A DNA stretch of 64,000 nucleotides from Pedobacter suwonensis (GCF_900111825.1 NZ_FOJM01000011.1:1-64000); one strand, 5' to 3'; counted from the stretch's first letter, positions 9,000 through 18,618 are shown. Program-made: numbers and translations. The notes: a model not told the origin generated them from the sequence alone.

Positions 9000-10964
9000 T
9001 TAGGGATTGATATTATCCTTTTTCGGTTTCGCGTTGGTTTCTACAATTTCGGCAACTGCAACCACTTCCTTACGTTTTTCAGGATCCATTAACTCCATTA
9101 GTTTTAACCCTAATAAACCATCCATTGCTGAACCGCCCGCACTGGCATTTCCACCAATCAATACATCCGGGATAAGTTTCACATTGCCTTTGGATAACTC
9201 TTCAGTAATTTTGTAACGGGTAAAGTTTTCGCCTCCCAAAGCTTTAACAGCAAGTTCGTAAGCTTCTGCTGTAGATTTACCTACCGCTAAAATTTTACCT
9301 GCTTCAGCGCTACCGGTTAACGAAATCTGTTCTGCTTCTGCTGATGCCCGTAACTTAATTGCTTCAGAATCGGCTTGTGCACGTGCTTTCGTAGCCTCAG
9401 CTTCAGCATGAGCACGCATTTTGGTAGCCTCAGCCTCTGCTCCTACCGCTAGTTTTACTCCCGCTGCATCACCTTCCGATTTTTTCACTGTTGCACTTGC
9501 GGTACGCTCAGCAATCTCCACACTTTGCTGTGCCTTCACAATATCTTTTTGCATATCGGCAATGGCAGTTTCTTTCTCCATTCCCTGGCGGGTTTCCTGT
9601 GCTTGTTTTTGAGTTTCGTATGTGACTTTTTGCTCCTCCGCAATTTTACGGTCGGTTAGAGTTTTCATTAGCGATTCTGGTGGAACAATATCACCAATCA
9701 ACGTATCAACCGCATTTACGTTATATTCATCAAGTACCTTACGGATATGCTCTTTTGCCGATTCCTGACGTTCTTTACGGGTACTTAAGAAGGCAATTAC
9801 ATCGCTGCCCTGCGCCGAGTTACGGAAATAGTTACCGATGGTAGGCTCCAAAACCTGCGAAACCAGATTCACCATGTTTCCAAAACGGGCAATCACTTTT
9901 GGCGCTTCGGTAGTGGGTACATGGATAATCTGTGCCACATCCAGGTTAAACGGGAAACCATCTTTGGAGCGCACAGTTATAGTTGATAGATTTTTATCCA
10001 GGTTATGTGCTTCACTACGTGCCGATGCCCAGTTGAGTACCAGATTGGTTGTAGGAACCAGCTCTACCTTCATAATGTATTTGTTAATCGGATATTTTCC
10101 TGGTCCAAGCGGTTCCAGCCAAACGCCTTTGGATCCTTTAGCCACAATATTACCATGTTTAAAATCAGCACCGGTTAAATCATCACCTTCTTTACCAATA
10201 AACGAAATCACCACGCCTACATAACCTATGGCAATCTCAGTCATGGGAATTTCTTCTAACTGGATAGCCCAGGGGTTTAAGTTGTAAGAACCTGCCAGAA
10301 TTACCTGCGGTTGCAAACCGCGATTACCACCATGCCTTATAAAGGCATCAAAATCCTGAAAATTATTGTGGCCTTCTACCAGTTTACCTGCAATCTGGTT
10401 AGCTTCGATCGGCAAACCATCCAGCGTAGTTACAATTCCCACCATACTTTCCTGAATGCGGACCATATCGGTAACCGAAACCTGAAACAACATGGTATTG
10501 ATCCGGTACGAACCGGAAGTAATGTAAGCGGTTTGCCTCCCCCGCTGACCACCGTTTTCGAGGAACTTTACGGCATCCTGAAAATTATCAGATTCTACTT
10601 TTTGCCCCAGGATATTGCCTGTTGGGATTTCGGCCCCGTCTTTAGCCATAATAAGTCCGATTTTCCCTTCAGGGATGATGGTAAATTGCTCCATGCTTAC
10701 ACTGTACTGCCAAAACCACATCCCGAAATATAAGCCCGGCGCCAAAGTTTTTCCCTGGAAACCTGCCTCGCCTCTAATCGCGATAATACGTCCATCCGGT
10801 AATTCCCTTGCCGACCCAAAGAGTACAAATTTTTTGGTAATCAGCCCGATCCTGTCTTCAGGTACGATGACCATACCGAATAGGAAACGTAAAATATATT
10901 TGTATAAAACAATGCACAACAGTGCCACTAAAACCCACCAGTAATTAGAAATGAGCGCTTCCAT
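9000..10964 (-). CDS. Flotillin-like SPFH/band-7 membrane protein
   Basis: A 654-residue flotillin/YqiK-type protein. One N-terminal transmembrane segment (about residues 8-35: WWVLVALLCIVLYKYI) is followed by the SPFH (band 7) region and then a long Ala/Glu/Lys-rich coiled coil (about 440-570) with repeated AEAEATK-type units. The C-terminus is GLLGLKLMELMDPEKRKEV. Flotillins organise membrane microdomains and scaffold complexes; a specific role here cannot be read from sequence. It appears monocistronic, with a terminator just downstream and a 5' hairpin (10992-11014) just upstream. No NfeD-type partner gene is adjacent. Confidence 0.9.
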   Translation of the reverse strand: MEALISNYWWVLVALLCIVLYKYILRFLFGMVIVPEDRIGLITKKFVLFGSARELPDGRIIAIRGEAGFQGKTLAPGLYFGMWFWQYSVSMEQFTIIPEGKIGLIMAKDGAEIPTGNILGQKVESDNFQDAVKFLENGGQRGRQTAYITSGSYRINTMLFQVSVTDMVRIQESMVGIVTTLDGLPIEANQIAGKLVEGHNNFQDFDAFIRHGGNRGLQPQVILAGSYNLNPWAIQLEEIPMTEIAIGYVGVVISFIGKEGDDLTGADFKHGNIVAKGSKGVWLEPLGPGKYPINKYIMKVELVPTTNLVLNWASARSEAHNLDKNLSTITVRSKDGFPFNLDVAQIIHVPTTEAPKVIARFGNMVNLVSQVLEPTIGNYFRNSAQGSDVIAFLSTRKERQESAKEHIRKVLDEYNVNAVDTLIGDIVPPESLMKTLTDRKIAEEQKVTYETQKQAQETRQGMEKETAIADMQKDIVKAQQSVEIAERTASATVKKSEGDAAGVKLAVGAEAEATKMRAHAEAEATKARAQADSEAIKLRASAEAEQISLTGSAEAGKILAVGKSTAEAYELAVKALGGENFTRYKITEELSKGNVKLIPDVLIGGNASAGGSAMDGLLGLKLMELMDPEKRKEVVAVAEIVETNAKPKKDNINP

Positions 10965-10991
10965 AATCTTTTATATTTTTCTTTTTTTTAA

Positions 10992-11014
10992 GCCTGATAA
11001 ACCATTTATCAGGC
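10992..11014 (-). promoter_or_regulatory. Stem-loop in the 5' region of the flotillin-like gene
   Basis: Perfect 9-bp stem GCCTGATAA/TTATCAGGC with a 5-nt loop, ending about 28 nt before the ATG. On the minus strand it is followed by A-rich rather than T-rich sequence, so it is not a terminator. It could affect mRNA stability or ribosome access. Confidence 0.4.
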
Positions 11015-11124
11015 GCGATATGGATATCAAATGATGTGCTTTATTATCATTTTCAGCACTTAATTTGAAACTATTTTTTATTGATTTTAAGGCCTCAAAA
11101 ACGACTCAGGATCAATTGAGTGCA

Positions 11125-11148
11125 AAATGTCATCTGCAGATGACATTT
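11125..11148. promoter_or_regulatory. Perfect 24-bp palindrome, operator candidate
   Basis: The half-site AAATGTCATCTG is followed directly by its exact reverse complement, with no central spacer. It is 161 bp upstream of the flotillin-like start codon and 289 bp from the CWC gene. A spacer-free palindrome suits a dimeric DNA-binding protein better than an RNA hairpin. No regulator gene is adjacent. Confidence 0.4.
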
Positions 11149-11437
11149 CCTGGAATAAGCTGACCGAACGCTTATAATGAGCAAAATTCAGGCATTTTGA
11201 TTTGTACAAATAGCCTCAGAAATTTTAAATGTATAAATTACAATTAATGCGAAAAAGATGTCCTTTTTTTAGACCTAAGGAACCGACCTAATCGCAGGAC
11301 AATGCTCATAAAGCTGGACAATGGAAACAATATGGATATTAGTTAACCGAACGCGTTTTTGGAACAACGTTATCAATGCGTTGGTGTTTAGCCAAAGACC
11401 AGGTATATAAACTGGAAAGCAACAATTAATTAAAAAC

Positions 11438-11659
11438 TTATACCCCTATTGCTTCTCTGTATTCCTGTTGCAGTTCGAACAGGCATTTGGCACAAAGGCA
11501 GCCATCGTAGAGTTCGGAGATATACTGTACTTCGTTAATGCTGAGTTGCACCACACTGCACTGGCATTTAGTATAGGAATTTGCCTTGCATTCAATAGCG
11601 CTTCCGCATCTTTCGCAGGGAATGATTTCGTGTTTGCTATGAGTAGAGGTATAAGGCAT
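11438..11659 (-). CDS. Cysteine-rich CWC-family small protein
   Basis: A 73-residue protein with eight cysteines: CERCGSAIEC, then CQC, then a C-terminal DGCLCAKCLFELQ. This layout matches the uncharacterised cysteine-rich CWC family, whose members end in a similar YDDCLCPxCL block; the middle element here reads CQC rather than CWC. Metal (probably zinc) binding is expected from the paired CxxC motifs. Function is unknown. It lies between the nrd operon and the flotillin-like gene, all on the minus strand, but wide gaps argue for a separate transcript. Confidence 0.8.
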   Translation of the reverse strand: MPYTSTHSKHEIIPCERCGSAIECKANSYTKCQCSVVQLSINEVQYISELYDGCLCAKCLFELQQEYREAIGV

Positions 11660-11711
11660 GAGGTATAAGGTTTAAGTAAAACCTATTGTAATACAAAAAT
11701 ATAAACAAAAA

Positions 11712-11743
11712 ATAAGGTTTTGAGCGTTTGCCCAAAACCTTAT
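11712..11743 (-). terminator. Intrinsic terminator downstream of nrdA
   Basis: On the minus strand ATAAGGTTTTG (11743-11733) pairs perfectly with CAAAACCTTAT (11722-11712) over a 10-nt loop, and TTTTTTGTTTAT follows. It lies about 110 bp after the nrdA stop codon. A degenerate piece of the TGACG-type repeat lies in between (about 11783-11816). Confidence 0.75.
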
Positions 11744-11854
11744 CTATTTTATTGCTTTATGATGAGAAGGGGTCGACTATTGCATTAAGATTGCTTCGTG
11801 CATCACAATGACGGCGCTAGCGACCTTAAACCTTCTGCCTTCTAACCCGCTACC

Positions 11855-14239
11855 TTAACCTGAGCAGCTAATACAACCTTCTTCCATGGTACAAACCGGG
11901 CCAGTGATGATTTCTTCTGCTACCTGATCTTGTGGAATTTCAGCAGGGATAACAGCTTCAATCGCTTTGCCGCCCTGGTTCTCTACGGTAAACTTAACCG
12001 CCTGAGAAGCTGCTTGTGTGCGCAAGTAGTACATACCGGTTTTCAAGCCTTTCTCCCATGCATAGAAGTGCATTGAAGTTAGTTTTGATGTGTTTGGTGC
12101 GTTTACGAACAGGTTTAATGATTGCGATTGGCAGATATAGGCACCACGGTCAGCAGCCATATCGATGATATTACGCATCTTGATTTCCCAAACGGTTTTA
12201 TACAGTTCTTTAATGTAATCAGGAATTTCAGGAATAGCCTGGATTGATCCGTTGGCCAATATGATTTTGTTTTTCATATCATTGTTCCATAGACCTAAAG
12301 CGACTAAATCTTTCAATAAGTGTTTATTTACCACCACAAACTCTCCGCTTAATACACGGCGGGTGTAAATATTAGAAGTATAAGGCTCGAAACACTCATT
12401 GTTACCTAAAATCTGCGAGGTAGATGCAGTTGGCATCGGAGCAACCAATAATGAGTTGTACACACCATCTTTAACTACTTTTTCGCGCAATGTATCCCAA
12501 TCCCAACGGCCGCTATCTGGCTTTACGTTCCACAGATCGAACTGGAATTTACCTTCAGATAATGGCGAACCTTTAAACGTTTGGTAAGGACCATGTTTTA
12601 CTGCCAAATCGTGCGAAGCCGACATCGAAGCAAAATAAATGGTTTCGAAGATATCTTTGTTTAAACGTTTAGCCTCATCGCTTTCGAAAGGTAAACGCAA
12701 CAGGATAAAGGCATCAGCCAGACCTTGCACACCTAAACCAACCGGACGATGGCGCATGTTGGAGTTTTCGGCTTCCTGAACAGGATAATAGTTGTGATCG
12801 ATGATCTTATTCAGGTTTAAAGTAGCCTGATAAGTTACATCATATAATTTTTGGTGATCAAAAGCACCGTTGATTACAAAACGAGGCAATGCCAATGAAG
12901 CTAAGTTACAAACCGCAACCTCATCTTTAGAAGTATACTCGATAATTTCGGTACACAGGTTAGAACTTTTAATGGTACCTAAGTTCTGTTGGTTAGATTT
13001 GCTGTTCGCGGCATCTTTAAACAACATATAAGGTGTACCGGTTTCGATCTGCGAATCTAAGATAGCAAACCAAAGTTCCTGTGCTTTAATGGTTTTACGG
13101 CCACGCCCCTCGGTTTCATATTTAGTATACAATTCTTCAAATTCCTTACCGAAACAATCTGCCAAACCTGGTGCTTCGTGCGGACAGAATAAGGTCCAGT
13201 TGCCATTATCCTTAACACGTTGCATAAACAAGTCGTTGATCCACAAGGCATAGAACAAATCGCGTGCACGCATTTCTTCTTTACCGTGGTTTTTACGTAA
13301 ATCTAAAAATTCGAAAACATCTGCATGCCAAGGCTCCAGATAAATAGCAAAAGCACCTTTACGTTTACCTCCACCCTGATCTACATAACGGGCGGTATCG
13401 TTAAATACACGTAACATTGGAATGATTCCGTTACTGGTACCATTTGTACCGCCAATGTATGAACCGGTAGCACGGATGTTGTGGATGCTTAAGCCGATAC
13501 CACCTGCACTTTGCGAAATTTTAGCAGTTTGCTTTAAGGTATCGTAGATGCCTTCGATGCTGTCATCCTGCATGGTTAACAGGAAACATGAAGACATTTG
13601 AGGTTTTGGTGTAGCCGCATTGAACAACGTTGGTGTTGCATGTGTAAACCAACGCTCGCTCATTAAATTATAGGTTTTAATGGCGCTTTCGATATCTTCT
13701 TTGTGGATACCAACCGAAACACGCATAAACAAATGCTGAGGGCGCTCCACAATCTGACCGTTAACTTTTAACAGGTACGATTTTTCCAGAGTTTTAAAAC
13801 CAAAATAATCGAAACCGAAATCGCGGTCGTAAATGATCGAACTATCTAAAATATCCTTGTTTTTTTCAATGATCTCATAAATATCGTCAGCGATAAGAGG
13901 AGCCTCTTTCTGCGCTTTCGGGTCGAAATATTCGTACAACATCTTCATCGTACCCGAGAATGACTTGGTGGTGTTTTTATGTAAGTTGGAAACCGCAATG
14001 CGCGAGGCCAGCAAAGCATAGTCAGGGTGTTTTGTGGTTAACGAGGCAGCAGTTTCTGCAGCAAGGTTGTCCAACTCCGACGTGGTTACCCCATCGTATA
14101 AACCTTCAATTACCTTTTTGGCAACGTCAATCGGATCAACAAGATCTGAATTTAAACCATAGCAAAGTTTTTGAATACGCGCTGTGATTTTGTCAAATTG
14201 CACCGGTTCTTTCCGGCCATCTCTTTTTAGTACGAACAT
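11855..14239 (-). CDS. nrdA: Ribonucleoside-diphosphate reductase, alpha (large) subunit
   Basis: Class I ribonucleotide reductase catalytic subunit: reduces ribonucleoside diphosphates to deoxyribonucleotides; cytosolic complex with NrdB. An ATP-cone for allosteric activity control is present at the N-terminus ([17 protein letters not shown]). The central ten-stranded barrel holds motifs such as [18 protein letters not shown] and SNLCTEI. The C-terminal tail ends [12 protein letters not shown] and carries the redox-shuttle CxxC. The length of 794 aa suits the NrdAe-like (eukaryote-type) subfamily. It follows nrdB by 160 bp on the same strand; a small inverted repeat (14277-14296) lies between them. 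Confidence 0.97.
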   Translation of the reverse strand: MFVLKRDGRKEPVQFDKITARIQKLCYGLNSDLVDPIDVAKKVIEGLYDGVTTSELDNLAAETAASLTTKHPDYALLASRIAVSNLHKNTTKSFSGTMKMLYEYFDPKAQKEAPLIADDIYEIIEKNKDILDSSIIYDRDFGFDYFGFKTLEKSYLLKVNGQIVERPQHLFMRVSVGIHKEDIESAIKTYNLMSERWFTHATPTLFNAATPKPQMSSCFLLTMQDDSIEGIYDTLKQTAKISQSAGGIGLSIHNIRATGSYIGGTNGTSNGIIPMLRVFNDTARYVDQGGGKRKGAFAIYLEPWHADVFEFLDLRKNHGKEEMRARDLFYALWINDLFMQRVKDNGNWTLFCPHEAPGLADCFGKEFEELYTKYETEGRGRKTIKAQELWFAILDSQIETGTPYMLFKDAANSKSNQQNLGTIKSSNLCTEIIEYTSKDEVAVCNLASLALPRFVINGAFDHQKLYDVTYQATLNLNKIIDHNYYPVQEAENSNMRHRPVGLGVQGLADAFILLRLPFESDEAKRLNKDIFETIYFASMSASHDLAVKHGPYQTFKGSPLSEGKFQFDLWNVKPDSGRWDWDTLREKVVKDGVYNSLLVAPMPTASTSQILGNNECFEPYTSNIYTRRVLSGEFVVVNKHLLKDLVALGLWNNDMKNKIILANGSIQAIPEIPDYIKELYKTVWEIKMRNIIDMAADRGAYICQSQSLNLFVNAPNTSKLTSMHFYAWEKGLKTGMYYLRTQAASQAVKFTVENQGGKAIEAVIPAEIPQDQVAEEIITGPVCTMEEGCISCSG

Positions 14240-14276
14240 ATTTTATGAGATTTAAATTTTGTATTAGGTAGCGTGT

Positions 14277-14296
14277 ATCAAGTATCAAGACTTGAT
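14277..14296. repeat. Inverted repeat between nrdB and nrdA
   Basis: ATCAAGT (14277-14283) and ACTTGAT (14290-14296) around a 6-nt loop. It could form a weak hairpin in the nrdB-nrdA transcript. There is no T-run. Confidence 0.3.
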
Positions 14297-14399
14297 GATC
14301 GCTTTATATTTTTGTAATTTAATTAATTGGTATTAAGTAATGAGCCTCAGGTATCGAGATTACAACAACCTTCCACCCTCAACCGTCTAACCTTTAACC

Positions 14400-15371
14400 T
14401 TAGAAGTCTTCATCTAAAGAAAACGCCTGTGCTTTGTTATCTGCAGCAGTTAATACACCGCTTTTCTGATAATCGCCAACACGTTTTTCGAAGAAGTTGG
14501 TTTTACCCTGCAACGAAATCATTTCCATAAAATCGAAAGGATTGGTTGCATTGTATATTTTTTTGTAACCTAATTCCTGTAACCATCTGTCGGCCACAAA
14601 CTCGATATACTGGCTCATTAATTTTGCATTCATGCCAATCAGGGCAACCGGCAATGCATCGGTAATAAATTCTTTTTCAATCTCAACTGCATCGCTGATA
14701 ATGCCATGCACTTGTTCTTCACTCAATTTATTGCTCAACATGCTGTACAACAAGCAGGCAAATTCGCAGTGAGAACCTTCATCTCTTGAAATCAACTCGT
14801 TACTGAATGTTAAGCCCGGCATTAAACCACGTTTCTTCAACCAGAAAATTGAACAGAAACTACCGCTGAAGAAAATACCTTCAACCGCAGCAAAAGCTAC
14901 TAAACGCTCAGCAAAGGTTCCGTTATCAATCCAACGTAAAGCCCATTCGGCCTTTCTTTTTACTGCCGGAACAGTATCAATAGCATGGAACAAACGATCC
15001 TTTTCTTCCGGATCTTTAATGTAGGTATCGATTAATAAAGCGTAGGTTTCTGAATGGATATTTTCCATCATAATCTGGAAGCCATAAAAACAGCGCGCTT
15101 CCGGAATCTGAACTTCGCTCATGAAATTTACTGCAAGATTTTCGTTTACAATACCGTCACTGGCTGCAAAAAAGGCTAAAATATGAGATATGAAATGCCT
15201 TTCACCGTCGTTAAGGTTCTCCCAATGCTTCAGGTCATCAGAAAGGTCGATTTCTTCGGCAGTCCAGAAACTGGCTTCCGTTCTTTTATACATCTCCCAA
15301 ACTTTCGGATACTTAATCGGCAAAAGCACAAACCTGTCTTTGTTTTCTTGTAGTAATAATTCCTGTTCCAT
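14400..15371 (-). CDS. nrdB: Ribonucleoside-diphosphate reductase, beta (small, radical) subunit
   Basis: Diiron, tyrosyl-radical subunit of class I ribonucleotide reductase. Likely iron ligands include Asp72 (AASDG), Glu103 and His106 (MMENIHSE). The radical tyrosine candidate is Tyr96 in EARCFYGFQ. This block and the C-terminal SLDEDF tail resemble eukaryotic R2 proteins more than E. coli NrdB, a known trait of Bacteroidota enzymes. The length of 323 aa is normal. It is the first gene of the nrdB-nrdA pair, with a palindrome overlapping a candidate promoter about 245 bp upstream. Confidence 0.97.
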   Translation of the reverse strand: MEQELLLQENKDRFVLLPIKYPKVWEMYKRTEASFWTAEEIDLSDDLKHWENLNDGERHFISHILAFFAASDGIVNENLAVNFMSEVQIPEARCFYGFQIMMENIHSETYALLIDTYIKDPEEKDRLFHAIDTVPAVKRKAEWALRWIDNGTFAERLVAFAAVEGIFFSGSFCSIFWLKKRGLMPGLTFSNELISRDEGSHCEFACLLYSMLSNKLSEEQVHGIISDAVEIEKEFITDALPVALIGMNAKLMSQYIEFVADRWLQELGYKKIYNATNPFDFMEMISLQGKTNFFEKRVGDYQKSGVLTAADNKAQAFSLDEDF

Positions 15372-15826
15372 ACGCTGATGTTTTTAAATCTTATTTTTTT
15401 TCAGAGCCGACGAAGACATGCATCCATCAATTTTAATATGATGATTGTAATGTCTTGATCAAAACGCTGCTGTGAAAGTGTTAACCCTATTGCCTGGCAA
15501 ACAACTGAGTTTTTAGTTGCGAAAATTTAGAATGGTAATCTGAGAGATCTACTTATAATTAACTAAAAACTAAGCTTTTATATTTGTTTCCAAACGCAAG
15601 AAGTTAAAGAACTTTGTTATAACAAATATATATACGGAGGCTATTTTTTGTGAACCAAAGTTGTTAACACACCACCCAATTGCTGGGGAAAAACGATCAG
15701 CCTAATATCATTTTCAAGCAAAAAAAAAGCTAATTGTTTCTTTTCAAGGCTTTAACAAACAAAAATGAGTGTTAATAACTTAAATTTTAGGAGTATTTTG
15801 AGCTGTAAATAGAGCTAAAACGAGTA
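15372..15826. other. Intergenic DNA upstream of nrdB
   Basis: About 455 bp with no reading frame I can support. It holds the palindrome and candidate promoter at 15613-15630. The A/T-rich stretch 15715-15800 holds nothing recognisable. I saw no cobalamin riboswitch-like block. Confidence 0.5.
15613..15630 (-). promoter_or_regulatory. Candidate nrdB promoter overlapped by a 14-bp palindrome
   Basis: The perfect palindrome TTTGTTATAACAAA (15613-15626) overlaps a minus-strand box TATATTTG (15630-15623) that matches TAnnTTTG. A TTTG lies 25 nt further upstream (15659-15656), slightly longer than the usual spacer. A repressor binding the palindrome would occlude this promoter. The leader to nrdB would be about 245 nt. 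Confidence 0.35.
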
Positions 15827-16207
15827 TTATTCAACCGTATAACTGAGTTCTACTTTACCTATGCCTTTACGATAAATACCGATCTGTTTTGCAGCACGTT
15901 CAGACAAATCTATAGCCAATCTTTTGGAGAAAGGGCCACGGTCATTTACCTTAACTACCACAGATTTTCCGTTATCCGGATTGGTTACTTTAACCATGGT
16001 GCCGAATGGCAGGGTACGATGTGCAGCTGTGAGTTTTTTCGACCGGTACTTGGCGCCGCTGGTGGTTCGGTGCCCTTCGAATTTTCTGTGGTAATAAGTC
16101 GCGAGAACTGTTTTTTTGATACGATCCGGTTCATTTGATGAACCAGAATTTTGTGCTTTACCTTGTAAAAACAGGAAACAAAAACTTAATAACAGCAGAT
16201 ACTTCAT
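15827..16207 (-). CDS. rlpA: RlpA-like double-psi beta-barrel protein
   Basis: A 126-residue exported protein with a signal peptide (KYLLLLSFCFLFLQGKAQ) and one RlpA-type double-psi beta-barrel. Visible are ATYYHRKFEGHRTTSGAKY, AAHRTLPFGTMVKVTNP and VKVNDRGPF, the last two holding the conserved region with the catalytic Asp of RlpA-type lytic transglycosylases. There is no SPOR domain, so it is a short form; whether it cuts peptidoglycan is not certain. A minus 7-like TATATTTG sits about 30 bp upstream (16241-16234). Confidence 0.85.
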   Translation of the reverse strand: MKYLLLLSFCFLFLQGKAQNSGSSNEPDRIKKTVLATYYHRKFEGHRTTSGAKYRSKKLTAAHRTLPFGTMVKVTNPDNGKSVVVKVNDRGPFSKRLAIDLSERAAKQIGIYRKGIGKVELSYTVE

Positions 16208-16300
16208 AGGCTAAATTTTCTTTATCGAGCCAGCAAATATAAGCATTTAGTTTATAATCAATAATTTGTGGAAAAACAGTCCATTTTTGTGCATTAAAAA

Positions 16301-16327
16301 AGGCGTAAAGCTTATCGCCTTACGCCT
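16301..16327 (-). terminator. Intrinsic terminator after msrB
   Basis: On the minus strand AGGCGTAA pairs with TTACGCCT around an 11-nt loop, followed by a run of T (complement of the A-run 16296-16301). It is 24 bp after the msrB stop codon and separates msrB from rlpA. Confidence 0.75.
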
Positions 16328-16351
16328 CTACCTAACCCATCTACATCCACC

Positions 16352-16855
16352 TTATTTTTGATCCGGCACAAAGTTCATGGAAATCGAATTTACGCAATGA
16401 CGGGTGTCTTTATTGGTAAATCCCTCGCCCAAAAACACGTGACCCAGATGCGCACCACAATTGGCGCAAACAATTTCTGTACGTGAGCCGTCGGCATCCG
16501 GAATACGCTTAACAGCGCCTTTAATTTCATCATCAAAAGCAGGCCAGCCACAATGGGCATCGAACTTACTTTCTGAGCGGTATAGCGGGGCGTTACAACG
16601 TTTACACGTATAAGTTCCTTTATCTGTAGTATGTTCATATTTACCTGTACCAGGATATTCGGTACCCTTATGTACGATTACCCTTTCTTCTTCGGGCGTT
16701 AATGGATTCCAGTTCATCTTTTTCTTGGGTATAATTTGTGTCGCTTCTTTTGCCTGTTTTGTTTCTTTCTTATCCTGCTTTTGTGCACAGGCAGATAGCC
16801 CTGTAGTTAAAACAACAGCAGAAAGCAAAAATAGTTTATTTAACATCGTTTTCAT
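16352..16855 (-). CDS. msrB: Peptide-methionine (R)-S-oxide reductase, exported lipoprotein form
   Basis: MsrB repairs methionine-R-sulfoxide in proteins. The N-terminus has a lipoprotein signal (LTTGLSAC, lipobox LSAC at about residues 20-23), so this copy acts outside the cytoplasm, probably at a periplasmic membrane face. Two zinc-binding pairs are visible (CKRC and CANC), and the catalytic cysteine lies in TRHCVNSISM. GWPAFDDEI and GHVFLGEGF are family blocks. The length is 167 aa including the leader. It forms a single-gene unit with its own terminator. Confidence 0.95.
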   Translation of the reverse strand: MKTMLNKLFLLSAVVLTTGLSACAQKQDKKETKQAKEATQIIPKKKMNWNPLTPEEERVIVHKGTEYPGTGKYEHTTDKGTYTCKRCNAPLYRSESKFDAHCGWPAFDDEIKGAVKRIPDADGSRTEIVCANCGAHLGHVFLGEGFTNKDTRHCVNSISMNFVPDQK

Positions 16856-17031
16856 ACCTCAATATACGCTATAGATATTGTTTTGGTTTGCTGGTTTAAG
16901 GGTTTGTATTAGTGTTTACAAAGGAATGATAAATGTATCCTGGAGTTTTCTGTTATATGATTGCTTTCAAAAACCTAAAAAGAGCGTCTTCACTTTTTGC
17001 CACGGAAACACAGCTCACACGGAGGCATTTT

Positions 17032-17262
17032 TCATAAAACAACTCGTCGGATCTCCAAAGTTGGTTTACCGAAATTTAAAATCAAACCAACGGTACAGCC
17101 GGAGTACTTTAAATAATTAATAGTTTGGGCCAAATCTTCATTAGCAATTCCACTTTTAGATTTGACTTCTAATATAACAGAATCAAAAACAACGAAATCA
17201 GCGTAGAAATTATGTGGCAGCAAAATATCTTTATAATAAACAGGGTATTGCTTTTCACGTTC
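17032..17262 (-). pseudogene. Decayed GxxExxY-family gene, C-terminal part only
   Basis: The reading frame can be followed from a TAG at about 17280 as CYHYEREKQYPVYYKD and on through LPHNFYADFVVFDSVILEVKSK to the stop at 17032. This matches the second half of GxxExxY proteins (PVYYKG..., IVELKS..., VGLLINF...KR.V). The N-terminal 40 or so residues with the GxxExxY motif are missing, and no start codon with a plausible leader precedes it. The 63-residue ORF from an internal ATG at 17223 is therefore a remnant. The text just beyond its 3' end (about 16998-17028) resembles the CTCCGTG/CTGTGTTTCCGTGGC phrases often seen near such genes; that link is from memory. Confidence 0.6.
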
Positions 17263-17317
17263 ATAATGATAGCAACCCTGTGGCTACTTTGTTTCCGGGC
17301 AATCTAACCAAATAAAA

Positions 17318-17345
17318 AAGCGCTCCGAACCTAATCGAAACGCTT
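17318..17345 (-). terminator. Intrinsic terminator after sucD
   Basis: On the minus strand AAGCGTTTCGA pairs with TCGGAGCGCTT (with G-U pairs) around a short loop and is followed by TTTTTTATTTGG. It begins 25 bp after the sucD stop codon. Confidence 0.7.
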
Positions 17346-17369
17346 TTCTTTATGTAAATTTTAAAAATC

Positions 17370-18242
17370 TTACTTTGCCAATTCTTCTGCCATCGCAGCA
17401 CCGATTTCAGCAGGACTTTCTACTACACGGATACCACACTCGCGCATGATTTTCATTTTTGCAGCTGCAGTATCATCGGCACCGCCAACAATAGCACCAG
17501 CGTGACCCATTCTACGTCCCGGAGGCGCAGTCTGACCAGCAATAAAACCAACAACAGGTTTAGTTCCGTTTTCTTTGATCCAACGTGCAGCTTCAGCTTC
17601 CATTCCACCGCCAATTTCACCAATCATGATGATACCGTGCGTTTCAGGATCGTTCATTAATAATTTTACGGCTTCTACGGTTGGGGTTCCGATAATCGGA
17701 TCACCACCAATACCAATCGCCGTAGTAATACCTAAACCAGCTTTAACCACCTGATCTACTGCTTCATAAGTTAAAGTTCCTGATTTAGAAACCACACCTA
17801 CATGACCTTTTTTGAAGATAAAACCTGGCATGATACCAATTTTAGCTTCATCAGCAGTAATTACACCAGGGCAGTTAGGACCGATAAGCGTCACATCACG
17901 ATCTGCAATATATTCTTTAACCTGAATCATATCCTTTGTCGGGATACCTTCAGTAATACAAACAATAACTTTAATACCACCTTCGGCAGCCTCCATAATG
18001 GCATCAGCAGCAAAAGCCGGCGGTACAAAAATGATCGATACATTTGCACCTGTTTGATCAACGGCATCTTTAACAGTATTAAAAACAGGCTTTTCTAAAT
18101 GTAATTGCCCACCTTTGCCAGGTGTTACACCACCAACTACGTTTGTACCATAGGCCAGCATCTGCTCAGCGTGGTAAGTTCCTTCGTTTCCGGTAAAACC
18201 CTGAACGATAACCTTAGAATCTTTATTTACTAAAACGCTCAT
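17370..18242 (-). CDS. sucD: Succinate-CoA ligase (ADP-forming), alpha subunit
   Basis: TCA-cycle enzyme subunit that binds CoA and carries the phosphohistidine; it interconverts succinyl-CoA and succinate with nucleotide phosphorylation, together with SucC. Visible are the N-terminal CoA-binding fold ([15 protein letters not shown]), GPNCPGVI, and the active-site histidine segment [13 protein letters not shown]. The length of 290 aa is exact for the family. sucC is not adjacent, an arrangement seen in many Bacteroidota. It has its own promoter and terminator, so it is a single-gene unit. Confidence 0.97.
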   Translation of the reverse strand: MSVLVNKDSKVIVQGFTGNEGTYHAEQMLAYGTNVVGGVTPGKGGQLHLEKPVFNTVKDAVDQTGANVSIIFVPPAFAADAIMEAAEGGIKVIVCITEGIPTKDMIQVKEYIADRDVTLIGPNCPGVITADEAKIGIMPGFIFKKGHVGVVSKSGTLTYEAVDQVVKAGLGITTAIGIGGDPIIGTPTVEAVKLLMNDPETHGIIMIGEIGGGMEAEAARWIKENGTKPVVGFIAGQTAPPGRRMGHAGAIVGGADDTAAAKMKIMRECGIRVVESPAEIGAAMAEELAK

Positions 18243-18261
18243 GTATCAATATTTTTTTGTG

Positions 18262-18292
18262 CAAAGCTAATATTATTGAACTGGAATTCAAA
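18262..18292 (-). promoter_or_regulatory. sucD promoter
   Basis: On the minus strand: TTTG (18292-18289), a 19-nt spacer, and TAGCTTTG (18269-18262). This is an exact match to the Bacteroidota promoter pattern. The predicted leader before the sucD ATG is about 10-15 nt. Confidence 0.7.
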
Positions 18293-18618
18293 TCTAAAAC
18301 CATATTATTTAGTCCGTTTTTTCAGTAAAATGTAAGGAAATGGTTTTAAGCTGAAAGGGGAAAGATTAAAGCTAAAAGCCTAAAGCAAATCAACGATTGT
18401 CTTACTGTCATAAAAAAGATGCTATCGGGTTATTAACATCAACCGTAGCTTCCTATTTCTTCTATCGGAGTTACGGTGTGGGGCAAGGTTAGAGACCGAA
18501 GAACCACAAATCGCTTATTTAGAAAAAATATTGGTTCTTTTGATGAGGAAATGAGCAGTCCCGTTCTTTTGGAGGGCTTCAGCTCCGCTCCCGTTCCTGC
18601 TCGGATGAAAATCCTACA

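Larger units (their letters stand above)
10965..11437. other. Intergenic DNA with palindromes upstream of the flotillin-like gene
   Basis: About 470 bp without a gene. It holds a hairpin at 10992-11014, a perfect 24-bp palindrome at 11125-11148 and a 12-bp palindrome ATTTGTACAAAT at 11200-11211. The motif CCGAACGC occurs at about 11164 and 11347. No exact TAnnTTTG box was found for the flotillin-like gene. Confidence 0.6.
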
